DNA of 64,000 nt from Chondrosia reniformis (GCA_947172415.1 OX359191.1:6820001-6884000), one strand, 5' to 3'. Shown: positions 11,487 through 27,457, counted from the stretch's first letter. The notes: generated from the sequence alone by a model not told the origin. A program made the numbers and translations.

Positions 11487-14400
11487 CATACATACATATA
11501 TACATACATACATATATACTAATAAAGGGATTTAAAAGCAACACAATTTTATCAAATTTGAACGTTTCAACCTGAAGGTCTTCATCAGCAACAGGGTTGA
11601 AATGTTCAAAATTTGATTAAATTCTGTTGCTGAGACTCATTTGAATCCCTTTATTAATATGATCGCAACAAATAATCCGTATCATTTCATACATATATGC
11701 GTACATACAGTATATGTACATGTATACGCATGTACATGTATATGCATACATACTAACTTACATATGAGCATATGCTATATTCTGTTTGAGCCAGTTGCAA
11801 TGGTAACACAAGATTTTTTTGTTTTTGAGAAAATGGCTTCCAAATACGTATCTTAATATCAGAATGTCATTGTATTACAAGAGTACCATTTCTATGCTCT
11901 ACTGCCTCTAGGGGTGTGGTCACTCAAGACTGGACCAGACAGCACATCTGATAATGCTATTGTTATTAGCTTTGTGGGACAGACGCGGTTAGTGTACAAC
12001 TTCTGTTGTCATAGTAACTAATATTCATATTGTTTCTCTTTGTTCCGTTTCTTCCTCAAGTATTTTGAAGCTGACTGGAGAGGAGTTAGAGGAGACAGAA
12101 GTCCCAGGGTTCCAAGATTCTGATCAAACTTTTCAATGTGGGAATGTAAACCATAGCCAAATTGTACAGGTACGTACGTATGGATGAGGATACAAGAAAC
12201 TTCTAGATTTTCTTCTTCATCTTCTTCTCCACTGGGAATTCCACCCTTCCTCAGCGACCCTGGGATTCTTAACCTTCTTCTTGATCTTTTGTGATTCCTT
12301 GGCCTATGTGTATGGACTGACAGATTATCTATCCCTTTATGTATTGATCTGCTGTCTTGTCACACTCAGCTCTATCCTTGCAGATTACTCCATCTTCTGT
12401 GAGGCTTGTTAACCAAGAAACGTTAGCCCTGGCAAGGTGCTCATGTGTATAGTATAACCTACTACGTACACCACAAGAATTGTCTAATTTACTAATGCTA
12501 ATAACTAGTACTGGTTTTACGCTAACCAGGTGTTACCATTAGATATGTAGGTGCAATTTACTAATACATCACTTTTTTAAATAAAGATGAAGATGAAAGC
12601 TGTGTCTTAATGTATTAAGCTTCAGAGCTTTAAATGAGGATTCACTTTTTTAATTCCTTTATCTTTGATTCACATCAATGATACATGTACGTATCGTACA
12701 TACGATCAAAAATATATTATGTAGAGTTTATTAACATTTAGTTCAGCATTTCCACTTGATTTCATTATAGCCTTTGGAAGCCGACTTCAGGAAAGAAGAT
12801 TGGCACATCTGCTTTCAATAGTAACCAGGTGGTGGTTGCTATAGGTTGTGATGTGCACTATTTGGAAATAAAGGAAGGAGAACTTAAGGAAGTCTCGTAA
12901 GCATAATATACAGTACACTCATTATTAACCTGAAAATGTCACATGATGGTCACATTACTCTGCACAGGCACTGTATCCTAGAGTATGAAGTTGCCTGCAT
13001 TGATATATCCCCGATTAATGGGAAGGATACAAGTGACATTTGTGTAGTTGGACTGTGGACAGACATTTCAGTGAGGATATTAAAGCTTCCTTCGTTACAA
13101 GAACAGCATCATCAAATCCTCGGAGGAGGTATGTATAAGTCTATACAATGTACATAATGTATATACCTACTATAACTGCAGACATTTTTGTGTGATAAAC
13201 TTTCATGTTGAAATATTTTCATGGTCTGGACCAATCAACTACACTCGTTTGATTTGTGTGACTGATTGCATGTGTGTGAGTGTGTGAGTGTGAAGGGACT
13301 GGTGAGTAAGAGACGAGTATACCTGCAACTAGCAGGGATGTGAGCTTTTGGGCCGTACTACATATTTCACTCTTGTTCCCAGAGCATTTTATTATTCTCT
13401 CTGTGTGTAGAGATATTGCCAAGATCTGCTTGTATGATCACAGCTGAGGAGATATCCTATCTTTTGGTTACCCTTGGCGACGGATGTCTACTCTACTACA
13501 ACCTTGATCCACATACCTATGCCTTGTCTAATGCAAAGAGAATAGTACTCGGAACTAAGCCAGTTATACTGAAGAAATTCTATACCTCAGGTATGGGCTG
13601 GTGAATGTAATATCTATCCCTTTTATTTATATTTGTGCATCACATCTCTCACATGCAGGTTCAGCAGTGAATGTTTTCACTTGCTCAGATCGTCCAACCA
13701 TCATTTATTCAAACAATAAGAAGCTCCTCTTCTCCAGTGTGAATATGAAGGAAGTAAACTACATGTGCACTCTGAATGCAGAAGCTTATCCTGACAGGTA
13801 AGGGTGCTTGGGGAGGGGAGGCTGACAGGTGAGGGTGCTTGGGGAGGGGAGGCTGACAGGTGAGGGTGCTTGGGGAGGGGAGACTGACAGGTGAGGGTGC
13901 TTGGGGAGGGGAGGGTTACAGGTGAGGGTGCTTGGGGAGGGGAGACTGACAGGTGAGGGTGCTTGGGGAGGGGAGGCTGACAGGTGAGGGTGCTTGGGGA
14001 GGGGAGACTGACAGGTGAGGGTGCTTGGGGAGGGGAGGGTTACAGGTGAGGGTGCTTGGGGAGGGGAGACTGACAGGTGAGGGTGCTTGGGGAGGGGAGA
14101 CTGACAGGTGAGGGTGCTTGGGGAGGGGAGGGTTACAGGTGAGGGTGCTTGGGGAGGGGAGACTGACAGGTGAGGGTGCTTGGGGAGGGGAGGGTTACAG
14201 GTGAGGGTGCTTGGGGAGGGGAGGCTGACAGGTGAGGGTGCTTGGGGAGGGGAGACTGACAGGTAAGGGTGCTTGGGGAGGGGAGACTGACAGGTAAGGG
14301 TGCTTGGGGAGGGGAGGGTTACAGGTGAGGGTGCTTGGGGAGGGGAGGCTGACAGGTGAGGGTGCTTGGGGAGGGGAGACTGACAGGTAAGGGTGCTTGG

Positions 14401-17400
14401 GGAGGGGAGGGTTACAGGTAAGGGTGCTTGGGGAGGGGAGACTGACAGGTAAGGGTGCTTGGGGAGGGGAGACTGACAGGTGAGGGTGCTTGGGGAGGGG
14501 AGACTGACAGGTGAGGGTGCTTGGGGAGGGGAGGCTGACAGGTGAGGGTGCTTGGGGAGGGGAGGGTTACAGGTGAGGGTGCTTGGGGAGGGGAGGCTGA
14601 CAGGTAAGGGTGCTTGGGGAGGGTGACAGGTGAGGGTGCTTGGGGAGGGGAGGCTGACAGGTGAGGGTGCTTGGGGAGGGGAGGCTGACAGGTGAGGGTG
14701 CTTGGGGAGGGGAGGCTGACAGGTGAGGGTGCTTGGGGAGGGGAGGCTGACAGGTGAGGGTGCTTGGGGAGGGGAGGGGAAGGGAGGGGAGGGTTACAGG
14801 TGAGGGTGCTTGGGGAGGGAGGGTGACAGGTGAGGGTGCTTGGGGAGGGGAGGGGAAGGGAGGGGAGGGTTACAGGTAAGGGTGTTTGGGGAGGGAGGGT
14901 GACAGGTGAGGGTGCTTGGGGAGGGGAGGGGAAGGGAGGGGAGGGTTACAGGTGAGGGTGCTTGGGGAGGGAGGGTGACAGGTGAGGGTGCTATGGCAGT
15001 GCATTAGAGTGATCGATTATTATCAAGCACTGCTTGCATACAATCTTAGACACTGAACTACTTTTTAAAGGGAGTGTGTGCTAACTGATTTTATGTGGCA
15101 ATTTATGAGTGCTGAAACAAACTATATGCCTGTAGTAGTATTCCAGGATCTTTGTAGCTAAATTGAACTGAATTTATGACATTGTTGGCACTTAGTGTAG
15201 ACACTTAGATATATACATACGTATGTACTTGCTTGCTTATGTAACAATGTGATGCATGTAGACAAATGCATTGTTCTGTGTCTTCTCATGTAGTTTTGTA
15301 TTAGCCACGGATGACTCTCTCATCATTGGCACAGTTGATGACATTCAAAAGCTTCACATGCGGACCATCCCCCTCTACGAGACGCCTCGTCGCCTTGCCT
15401 ACCAGCACTCCAATCATGTGTTTGGTGTTGTAGTAGTACGAACAGACACTATTTCGGACAATAGAAGGTATGTTGAAGGTATAGATTGGCCCTCCAGAAT
15501 CCTGGTATGCTGAGTCAGCAAAACCAAGAAAAGTGACAAAGTGTGCCAGACCCACCTTATGTGGGTGGTAGCCATTTTTGTGGAAGTGGGGCTGGGGACG
15601 AGACTAATTTTCGGAGGTTTACTATTAAGAGGAAGCTTATAGAAGATGCACACTAAATGTTCATGCCTAATACCTTGTTAGCATGCACTGAGTTGTTCTA
15701 TTCAAAGCTGCTCATAAGTTTGATTTTCATTTGTAATTCCAATCTCTTTCTTTAGTGCTAGTTTATCAGCTGTCAATCATGGCATTTGTCCTGACGAGCC
15801 TCTACTTGAGAAGGATGAGGAAGCTTTATCTAATGACACCTCCTCAGTCCTAGTCTTGGATGAAAATACCTTTGAAGGTAATATATTAGTGTATGAATAA
15901 TATAAATTACCACTTTCCTATATAGTTATTAAGCCTAAGAGCCTAAGAAACTAAGAGCCTAAGAGACTAAGAGCCTAAGAAACTAAGAGCTGAAGAGACT
16001 AAGAGCCTAAGAAACTAAGAGATTAGAAGTTAAGAGCCTAAGAGACTAAGAAACTAAGAGCCTAAGAGATTAGAGGTTAAGAGACTAAGAGCCTAAGAGA
16101 CTAAGAGCCTAAGAAACTAAGAGCCTAAGAGATTAGAGGTTAAGAGACTAAGAGCCTAAGAGACTAAGAGCCTAAGAAACTAAGAGCCTAAGAGACTAAG
16201 AGCCTAAGAAACTAAGAGCCTAAGAGATTAGAGGTTAAGAGCCTAAGAGACTAAGAGACCAAGAGCCTAAGAGACCAAGAGCCTAAGAGATTAGAGACTA
16301 AGAGCCTAAGAGCCTAAGAGACCAAGAGCCTAAGAGACCAAGAGCCTAAGAGATTAGAGACTAAGAGCCTAAGAGAGATTAGAGACTAAGAGCCTAAGAG
16401 ATTAGAGACTAAGAGATTAGAGACTAAGAGCCTAAGAGAGATTAGAGACTAAGAGCCTAAGAGATTAGAGACTAAGAGCCTAAGAGACCAAGAGCCTAAG
16501 AGATTAGAGACTAAGAGCCTAAGAGCCTAAGAGACCAAGAGCCTAAGAGCCTAAGGAGATACATAAAGAATATAATAGACTAAAACATATAACACTTATG
16601 AGACTTAGGGCAACTCTATATAGAGCTTTGGATGAGGATATGTGCAGTTTGACTTACTGTCTTCCTTTTCTCCACTGCTCCATTGGTCATGTATGCACTT
16701 TATACACTAGGTGCTTGTGGTATGTCACAGGAGTTTAAATGAGATTTCATGTGCGTATGATAATTGTGCTGGTAAAACTCAAGCCTGTGAAATATCTAGT
16801 TTGCATGTTTTTGTCTCTGAGATATTATATGTACTGTACCTAGCAATGAACCTCTATGATATTACGTATATGTAGCAAGACCACAATAGATTAATATACT
16901 GTTTCTTGTTCGGGGAAGTGGCTTTTAAAGCCATGTGGACAGAAGTGGAAGTAGCAATCAGTGACACCTCTTTTACGTCCATGTGTGTCACTTGCACAAG
17001 TGGAAACAACTTTGAACTGACACGTGTGCAAGCTTCTTAACTATTTTGTACAGCTTTAATTTACAAGTTTCAATGCCGAAATATGTAGTATTAGTGAATT
17101 ATTGATAACTACTTTACCCAGTTATCCGTAGGGGCAGAGGATGAGAAACAAGAAATTATTCTACTTTGACCTTATGTGTAATTCCTATTTAAATGGATAC
17201 ATTGTACAATCTATAATAGAATAAGGATTCCTTCTAATTGCGTCGAATTTATCTTTAGAAAGGGTCATCTTCGACTTTTAGAGCGTCTAAAGACACAGTT
17301 TTTCTTGCTTCTTCTTTCTGTCAAATGTTTCGACCCTGGGGGTCTTCTTCAGTGATCCACTGTACAATCTCTTTCCATTCCAGTGCTTTTTGCCCTTACC

Positions 17401-20347
17401 TTGTTGCCATGTGAACAGGGATGTTCTATAATTTCTGCCAAGCTGGGTAATGATGCTCAAGAGTACTTCATTGTGGGCACAGCCATTGTGCAGATGAGAG
17501 ATAAAGAGCCCAAGCAAGGAAGGATAATTGTGCTCAAGTATGAAGGAGGTAAGCGGGTGAAGGAAGATACATACGTATAGACTATACCATACTGTATATC
17601 GGAAATTGAATGGTAGTAGATTGTGATTTATCTGATGTGAGTAAAACATTGTGGTTAAAGGAATGTGAGATGAAGCTTAAAGTGTACAGACTAGTACAGT
17701 GTATATGGAATTACTATAATGTCCAAGCAATGCATTTCAAAAGACTTACACATGTATGTAGGTAAAACTGGCAATCTGGCATTCTTTAGACACATACGTA
17801 CCTACATTCAGTATGGTAATCTGTCCTCAGGTGGTGTCTAGTCTATTTATAGTAACTAATCTGTCCTCAGGTGGTGTCTAGTCTATTTATAGTAACTAAT
17901 CTGTCCTCAGGTAAGCTCCAGGTGGTGTCTAGTCTGGTGATTGAAGGACCAGTGTATGCTCTAGAGCTGTTACAGAACAGTAGGAAGTTGGTTGCTGTAG
18001 CTTTCAGTACAGTATTTGTCTTCAATTGGAAAAATAATTCACTCTCTAATGATGTCACACATGAAGGATGTATTCTTGGCCTTTTTCTGAGGACTACTGG
18101 AGATTTTATACTAGTAGGTACACCATCATACTGTATTATTAGAACACAGCAACTAAAACCCATAATTGTTCCCCTATTCTCCACATGCACTGCACTGATG
18201 GTAGGTTGGAGATTTGATGAGGTCATTTATGCTGTTACTATATAAAGAAAAAGCGCTCGAAAATGTGAGTAAAACTCATTAGCAAATTATTATACATTTC
18301 TCCTGTTCAACTTTATCATTTTTATCAAGAATATTATAAAACATCTTTTTTATACAGACTATGTCTATTCTAGAGTAAAAGGCCTATAGGGAACTAAAAC
18401 TAGTGAGAGTTTTAGATGAGGATACAAGAATCGTCTCCTCCTCCTCCTTCTCCACTGGGCCAGACAGCTGTTTCTGGAAATTTCACCCTTCATCAGTGGC
18501 CCTGGGAGTCTTTGTCTTCTTCTTGTTCCTTTGTGAGTCGTTCCTTATGCATACTTTCATTTCTCTTTTCCTTTCTATAGATTGCTTTTGATACTGAAAT
18601 GTCACCATCCTACATGACTGCCATTGACATCATTGATGATGAAACATTCCTAGGTGCCGACTCTCAACATATATTTACCTGTCAGAAGAACACGTAAGTA
18701 CTTATTGCTCACTAAATGTGTACATATTCACAGGTCACTGGAAGGTTTAGCTTATATTCTTATGAATACTCAAAGTATTGATCAAACCACAAGTGTGTAA
18801 ACTAATACATATAACTTATATATTATTAAAGAGGTAAAGAACAACAAAAGAAAAGTAAATCAAAGACATGCTGGTTTAAGTCCATCAGTGCTCCGACCCA
18901 CAATTGCCACTGAAGCTTGACTTGTACTCTTCCCCTTGTTAAACTAATTACTGATTAATGTGTACTTCAGTTGGTTGATTTTATTTGCCGGAATAGCCCG
19001 GTTGGTGGCATCTTAATGTATTCTCTGTACTCTTTGACTTCACTAGTGATAGTGCTTGCGAAGCAGCTGCACTCTACATGGAGCAGCCGTCAAGAATATG
19101 CATTGGGGATTCTGTAAATGTCTTTAGAAAAGGTATGTCTACTGTATAATATGTGTACATATACAAATTATTGTTGACAAATACTGCAGCCAAACATTTG
19201 TATGTACAGTATATGATATTTGTATATATTTGTGTTTGTATGAGTGTCCAATATTTACTGTACGCTGAGACTACTGCTGTATTTTATTAGTTTGGTGTAC
19301 TCCATATATGGCTGTGTCTAATGTTCCCAGGCTCTCTTGTCATGAAGCATTCGAGTGGATCTCTGTTGCAAGGTTCTCCAATCCTCTTTGGTACAGTCAT
19401 GGGAGGTATAGGTAAGTATGCAGTGATCACTGGTAGTTGATGGTCACTGATGCTCACTGATGCTCACTGATGGTCACTGATGGTCACTGATGTCACGATG
19501 GCCTCCTGCTAATGTTACCTGTTAATGCACATTCCCTATAGGTATTGTTGGAAGAATTGAGGAGTCGACCTTCAGGAAGCTAAAGGCAGTTGAACTAAGC
19601 ATGTGTGGTACTCTGAAGAGTGTGGGTAATATTGACCATGAAGTGTATCCTCACAGAACCCTTGATGTCATCACTGATGATTGACCAATCTGCCATGCGT
19701 ACATGCTAGGGTTAGTTCCCTATAGGCCTTTATTCTAGAGTAGATGTAGCACGTTGGAAAATGGTGTGTTAGGCTATTCACATACACACTGTAGATAATA
19801 CATACATTTGATTTTGCAAGAGATTTATCTCTTGGGAAAGGGTTTATCTTCTAATCTTTGAATGTCTACACACATTTGATCCTCTGTTGGGCATTTCAAT
19901 CAATCCTTCTACATAGCGTAACTCAGGTTTAGTTAGTGCTAAATGTTCCTTACTTGCAAAGTGAGGCAAAAGAGGATTGTTCCTTGACTTAGCCAAAGAT
20001 GGCGGTCCTTCAACAGTGAACACCGTTACAAGCCATCGGCTGGGTTCATCGATGGTGACCTTTTGGAGAAGTTTGTGGATCTTCCAAAAAATAAAATGGA
20101 TCTGATAGCAGAAAATGCCAAGGTAAAATCCATTAGTAATGTACATTTCTCTTTTGCTTATAGCTTAATAAAATAAAAGAATTATTTATGGTTTTGACAA
20201 AACTAGCAGTTGTATTTAAAAAGTACATCCAAATATGGAGTTACTGAACATTTCTTTGATTAGATAAAGGATGATCAAGGTAAAGAGGTTGCTATGACAA
20301 CTGATGAGATTTTAAAGATAATGGAAGACCTCTCAAGAATTCACTAA
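7009..20347 (+). CDS. DDB1: DNA damage-binding protein 1 (CUL4 ligase adaptor), complete
   Basis: Three-beta-propeller adaptor that joins CUL4 ubiquitin ligases to DCAF receptors; acts in nucleotide-excision repair and protein turnover. I assembled 25 exons: 7009-7218, 7653-7763, 7968-8116, 8898-8973, 9260-9475, 10017-10169, 10851-11057, 11223-11325, 11912-11987, 12061-12169, 12384-12436, 12771-12896, 12968-13128, 13411-13590, 13659-13797, 15294-15467, 15756-15877, 17384-17548, 17911-18200, 18581-18693, 19047-19132, 19331-19411, 19542-19644, 19999-20122, 20264-20347. The sum is 3411 nt, i.e. 1136 residues, against about 1140 in vertebrates. The N-terminus ([15 protein letters not shown]), [21 protein letters not shown] and the C-terminus ending EDLSRIH match DDB1 along its length. 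The exon 19 donor (18200) and the 19644/19999 junction are the least certain. Several introns hold large tandem arrays. Confidence 0.97.
7775..7950. repeat. 26-bp minisatellite in DDB1 intron 2
   Basis: About six copies of TTGCCTAATAAGGAGATGCC plus CTCTAA. The array fills nearly the whole 204-bp intron and ends about 20 bp before the acceptor. Confidence 0.9.
8637..8696. repeat. Decamer repeat GTTGTTTATT
   Basis: Five to six exact tandem copies in DDB1 intron 3. Confidence 0.9.
9046..9165 (+). repeat. Interspersed repeat, family C copy
   Basis: Shares the core GCCCACTCATGTCTCCTGAG (here with small changes) with sequences at 35445-35555 (plus) and 63005-63112 (minus). The copies are diverged and non-coding. 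The family is unnamed to me. Confidence 0.6.
9500..9615. repeat. Short tandem repeat TTGTGATTGTCACATG
   Basis: Five diverged copies just after the exon 5 donor of DDB1. Each unit contains the palindrome-like GTGATTGTCAC. Confidence 0.8.
9638..9679. repeat. Hairpin, 13-bp perfect arms
   Basis: ACTTATCTGAACC (9638-9650) pairs with GGTTCAGATAAGT (9667-9679) across a 16-nt loop in DDB1 intron 5. It is probably the remnant of a small foldback element. Confidence 0.6.
11335..11515. repeat. (CATA)n microsatellite
   Basis: About 180 bp of almost pure tetranucleotide immediately after the exon 8 donor of DDB1. It gives open frames on both strands that are not genes. Confidence 0.97.
11516..11665. 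mobile_element. MITE with roughly 65-bp inverted repeats
   Basis: The left arm starts TAATAAAGGGATTTAAAAGC, and the right arm is its near-perfect complement ending CCCTTTATTA. Inner arms pair AACGTTTCAACC with GGTTGAAATGTT. It lies directly next to the CATA microsatellite in DDB1 intron 8. There is no coding capacity. Solo copies of its central GGTCTTCATCAG motif occur elsewhere (8230, 26453, 55422). Confidence 0.8.
12180..12305 (+). repeat. Interspersed repeat, family B copy
   Basis: Diverged copy of a roughly 200-bp element with GGATGAGGATACA, then TTCTCCACTGGG, then CTTCATCAGTG.CCCTGGGA. Other copies are at 18360-18560, 24000-24290 (longest), 5830-5950 (minus) and a fragment near 16622. 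Dispersal without coding capacity suggests a SINE or MITE. Confidence 0.65.
13791..14990. repeat. G-rich 28-bp minisatellite that copies the DDB1 exon 15 splice donor
   Basis: Roughly 40 tandem copies of CTGACAGGTGAGGGTGCTTG plus GGGAGGGG. The array begins inside exon 15: CTGACAG is the last seven bases of the exon, and the real donor is CAG|GTAAGG. Every unit therefore repeats a strong 5' splice site (CAG|GTGAGG or CAG|GTAAGG). The plus strand is G-rich enough to consider G-quadruplexes. Confidence 0.95.
15930..16555. repeat. Purine-rich minisatellite (AAGAGCCTAAGAGACT)
   Basis: About 620 bp of interleaved short units (AAGAGCCT, AAGAGACT, AAGAGATTAGAG) in DDB1 intron 17. Higher-order blocks of about 28-60 bp repeat within it. 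Confidence 0.95.
17216..17370. mobile_element. Truncated foldback element beside DDB1 exon 18
   Basis: One arm (GACTTTTAGAGCGTCTAAAG) and the centre (TGTTTCGACCCTGGGGGTCT) match the element at 1171-1340, but the second arm is missing. Its edge lies about 15-30 bp from the exon 18 acceptor at 17383. Confidence 0.7.
17821..17910. repeat. 40-bp tandem copies of the DDB1 exon 19 acceptor
   Basis: The block CTGTCCTCAGGTGGTGTCTA plus GTCTATTTATAGTAACTAAT is present twice (17821-17860 and 17861-17900). It is followed by the real acceptor CTGTCCTCAG|GTAAGCTCCAGG at 17901-17911. The two upstream copies repeat the acceptor but would read into an early stop (TAG) if used. Confidence 0.9.
18360..18560 (+). 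repeat. Interspersed repeat, family B copy
   Basis: Contains CCTATAGGGAACTAAAAC, GATGAGGATACAAGAATC, TTCTCCACTGGGCCAGACAG and CCTTCATCAGTGGCCCTGGG, aligned with the longer copy at 24000-24290. It sits in DDB1 intron 19 and ends close to the exon 20 acceptor. Confidence 0.7.
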
Positions 20348-20618
20348 CTTGAAACTATACTGTTCTTTTAATAGACTTGTCTTATTCATTACTGTCAACT
20401 TTGTGTACACAAGTACCATTTATAAACAATTGTGTAGTAATGATTTATATCCAAATTCGTGAATTATATGACCCAGTTAACCAGCTATCGTTACGTTGAG
20501 CACATAGTATAAGCTGGTTCACTGAGCCACCATTTTGTTTGGCAGAGATTATCACGTGACCAAAGTATACGTTTCAAAAACGTACGGTGTAGTGGTCTCT
20601 AACCCGAAGGAGTAAAGG

Positions 20619-22049
20619 ATGTCTTACATGCTTCAACATTTGACGAATGGCTGGCAGGTCGACCAGGCCATTGTAACAGAAGAAGACCGTGTTGTTGTTA
20701 TACGTTTTGGACATGACTGGGACCCTACCTGCATGAGAATGGACGAAGTAAGGTTTACAAATAGTAATTTGAAAACTCCTTTAGTGGTAAAAAAAGTACG
20801 ACTTACATCCACCCTAGGTATAGATACGTAATACGATCTGATCATAGATAGAGGAAAGACAGTCTTTCCTCTATCTATGATCTGATGTAGTTCTTAAGTA
20901 GAACATGAGATTAGCAAAATTGGTAAATTACTCAATCAGATCCTATTGTAAAGGGAAGTATACATTCATGGTCCTACAATAGTCATGCAATTAGGCATCT
21001 CAGATCAGGCACATAGCAATATCCTGACGAATCTCCTCACAGCGTCTCTGTAGTATGTCTGATGAATCTTCCATGCTGAGCCAAGTGTTTAGTCTATCTT
21101 GTCTCCTCACAGCGCTTCTTATCCTCGGCGTATTCTCAATTAAAGCATGAATTTCATTAGACCCGTGTAGGGACTTTATTTACATCATATGAAATTTATT
21201 TTTAGCTGTACTTCACTTCTTTGTAGACCTTGTACAAAATTGCTGAGGCTGTAAAGAATTTTGCTGTCTTATATGTGGTTGACATTTCTGAAGTTGCAGA
21301 TTTTAATAAAATGTATGAACTCTATGACCCCTGTACTATAATGTTCTTTTATAGAAATAAGCATATCATGATTGATTTAGGTAAGTCACATGTTGGTTAC
21401 ATGTGTGTATGTGTTTATGTATGTACGTATGTATGTATGTATGTATGTATGTATAAATGAATAATCATCGGAGCATATATAATGACTGAGCGCTCAGTCC
21501 TGGCTAGACTGTAGACCCCCTTCATTTATTATGAAACCACAAGTGTTTCACTTGAGATGGATTCCCTAAAAAGGGAAACAGCTGACTGTGGTTCTTTGAT
21601 GATTTTACATCTTGGATGACTGGGAAACAATCACTGGTTGCACAACATTTAATAGGATTTCAGTCCCCCAGTCAAGATTAGACTTTCCTTGCTAGGCTGG
21701 TATGATGTAGTATGCTCCTGTGATTATTCACTTGTCACAGTAGCCATTGCACAGACTGTAAATTAATGTAACTACCTTTTCAATCTATTTATGTTTTCCA
21801 TGAATATGCTGAGATATCATTTTCTTACATGATATATGCATGTACATTCATCTGTGCATTCTCTAATTATTATCATGCTAGATTTTTCTCCCTTGCTATC
21901 TAGGTACTGGCAACAACAATAAAATTAATTGGGCTATCGGAGATGAACAAGAAATGATTGACATTTTAGAGACGGTGTATCGAGGAGCAAGCAAGGGGCG
22001 TGGTCTTGTTGTCTCTCCAAAGGATTATTCTACCAAATACAGATATTAA
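20619..22049 (+). CDS. TXNL4A: U5 snRNP 15-kDa protein (Dim1), complete
   Basis: Thioredoxin-fold spliceosome protein of the U5 and tri-snRNP. Three exons, 20619-20747, 21227-21380 and 21904-22049, give exactly 142 residues, the length of animal TXNL4A. Diagnostic runs are MSYMLQHLTNGWQVDQAI, the modified active-site region GHDWDPTCMRMDE (single Cys, as expected), MFFYRNKHIMIDLGTGNNNK, and the C-terminal PKDYSTKYRY. It starts about 270 bp after the DDB1 stop on the same strand. The family is among the most conserved in eukaryotes, so the call is firm. Confidence 0.98.
20840..20882. repeat. Perfect 21-bp palindrome
   Basis: GATCATAGATAGAGGAAAGA+C (20840-20860), a single A, then the exact complement (20862-20882). 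It lies in TXNL4A intron 1. The one-base centre makes it a cruciform candidate rather than a normal microRNA hairpin. Confidence 0.9.
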
Positions 22050-22361
22050 AGTTACCAGCCAATTTACCAGCACCACCTCAGTGCCTGTCTACCTTCATGT
22101 GACTTTGCTGTTAGCCTGACTAATCAACTATTTATTTTGTACTCGTGTTTAATTAAGCCATTAGCTAGTCTGGCACAAGCACCCAGAGGCGTCGAAGTGT
22201 ATGGACGAACGTTTCTGGGCGCTTGTTTTGGACGGTCACTGGACGAACTCTAGTCCGTGTAAATTGATAATTGCTTCCGTTCATAGTGACAATGTTGATA
22301 TTGGATCGCGGATGACTGGTGTTCCTTACCGTAAATCTGAAATTATAAAAACAGTAGAAAA

Positions 22362-26134
<3,773 letters not shown>

Positions 26135-26452
26135 CCAGTTACCATGGAAACATCTACAGTGTGCCCGAAACCCACTATAACTTGCAATACCTAACATGTA
26201 CAGAAATTTATTTTTTTGTACATTATATATACTGTAATTATATCTATAGTGATGAAAACATTCATCTTAATAATATAATTTTGATGAAATACGTATATAT
26301 ATATATGTACTGTGCTGACTTTGAATAATGCTCTTACGGATATACACACTGTATTATGTTTCAGTAAAATTATAAATTGCTGATTAATATACGTATGTAT
26401 GCATGTCTTGAATACAAGTATAATACTGTATCATTCCCACCTCATTGTTTTG

Positions 26453-26540
26453 CTGATGAAGACCTTCATGGTGGAAACGTTCAACAACTTGTATATTAAA
26501 AAATGAAATCCACTGATCTTACAATGAATGCAACAAATAA
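26453..26540 (+). repeat. Half foldback element with CTGATGA-hairpin-GAAAC core
   Basis: Carries CTGATGAAGACCTTCATGG+TGGAAACG on the plus strand, downstream of STK38. It matches the centre of the MITE at 11516-11665. Confidence 0.55.
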
Positions 26541-26859
26541 GCTATATCATTTCACTACAGATATATATCAATCAATCTTGCACTATATACGTAAATTGTA
26601 CTAACTAAGGTAATAGGTTTCTTTTATGGTAACAAAAATGGATGACTTGTAATTTATTATTCTAACAGCTAGATCAACCTTTAATAGATTCACTTAATAT
26701 GCCCCCATTTTTATATATGCACTATAAAGGCGTATCAACAATAATGTGTATACTTCCAGCCTTTTAATGCCTAAGTGTACATGCAGTAATAGTCTTATCC
26801 ATCAAAGGCTCATTCATGCATACGTATATGCCTATAATTAATAGAGATCTAGAGAGAGA

Positions 26860-27232
26860 ATTAATAGAGAGAGAGGGAGAGAGGGAGAGGAAGAGGAAGA
26901 AAGGGAGAGGGAGAGGAAGAGGAAGAAAGGGAGATGGAGAGGAAGAGGAAGAAAGGGGGAGGGAGAGGAAGAGGAAGAAAGGGAGAGGGAGAGGAAGAGG
27001 AAGAAAGGGGGAGGGAGAGGAAGAGGAAGAAAGGGAGATGGAGAGGAAGAGGAAGAAAGGGGGAGGGAGAGGAAGAGGAAGAAAGGGAGAGGGAGAGGAA
27101 GAGGAAGAAAGGGAGATGGAGAGGAAGAGGAAGAAAGGGGGAGGGAGAGGAAGAGGAAGAAAGGGAGAGGGAGAGGAAGAGGAAGAAAGGGAGAGGGAGA
27201 GGAAGAGGAAGAAAGGGAGAGGGAGAGAGCAT
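26860..27232. repeat. Pure purine minisatellite (GGAAGAGGAAGAAAGGGAGA)n
   Basis: About 370 bp with essentially only A and G on the plus strand; two alternating unit types (GGGAGATGGA, GGGGGAGGGA). It is the source of long false reading frames on both strands. A mirror-symmetric purine tract like this can form intramolecular triplex DNA. Confidence 0.97.
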
Positions 27233-27457
27233 GTACACGCAGGTTTGGTGAGTGGTGTATGGATTGTGATTTCGAGATGGTCTCCAGGTAGCTCCCTTCC
27301 TCCATTGTGTTATGCATCTGCTACTGGGTTCTTTTCAGATATCAAGGCAGTTCTGCAGTGGTCAGTAAACTTACTCTGGTGCATGGGGACTTCAATATTA
27401 ACATATTATATACACATGTTCATTATAATATTCAGTTTTAGGTTTTGTCTCTTCAGC

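Noticed and set aside
11219..11575. Several overlapping reading frames of 67-98 residues on both strands
   Set aside because: They are translations of the CATA tetranucleotide (HTYIHTYI or MYVCMYVC) inside a DDB1 intron.
13791..14990. CRISPR-like array
   Set aside because: Units are tandem without unique spacers and the region is an animal intron; it is a minisatellite.
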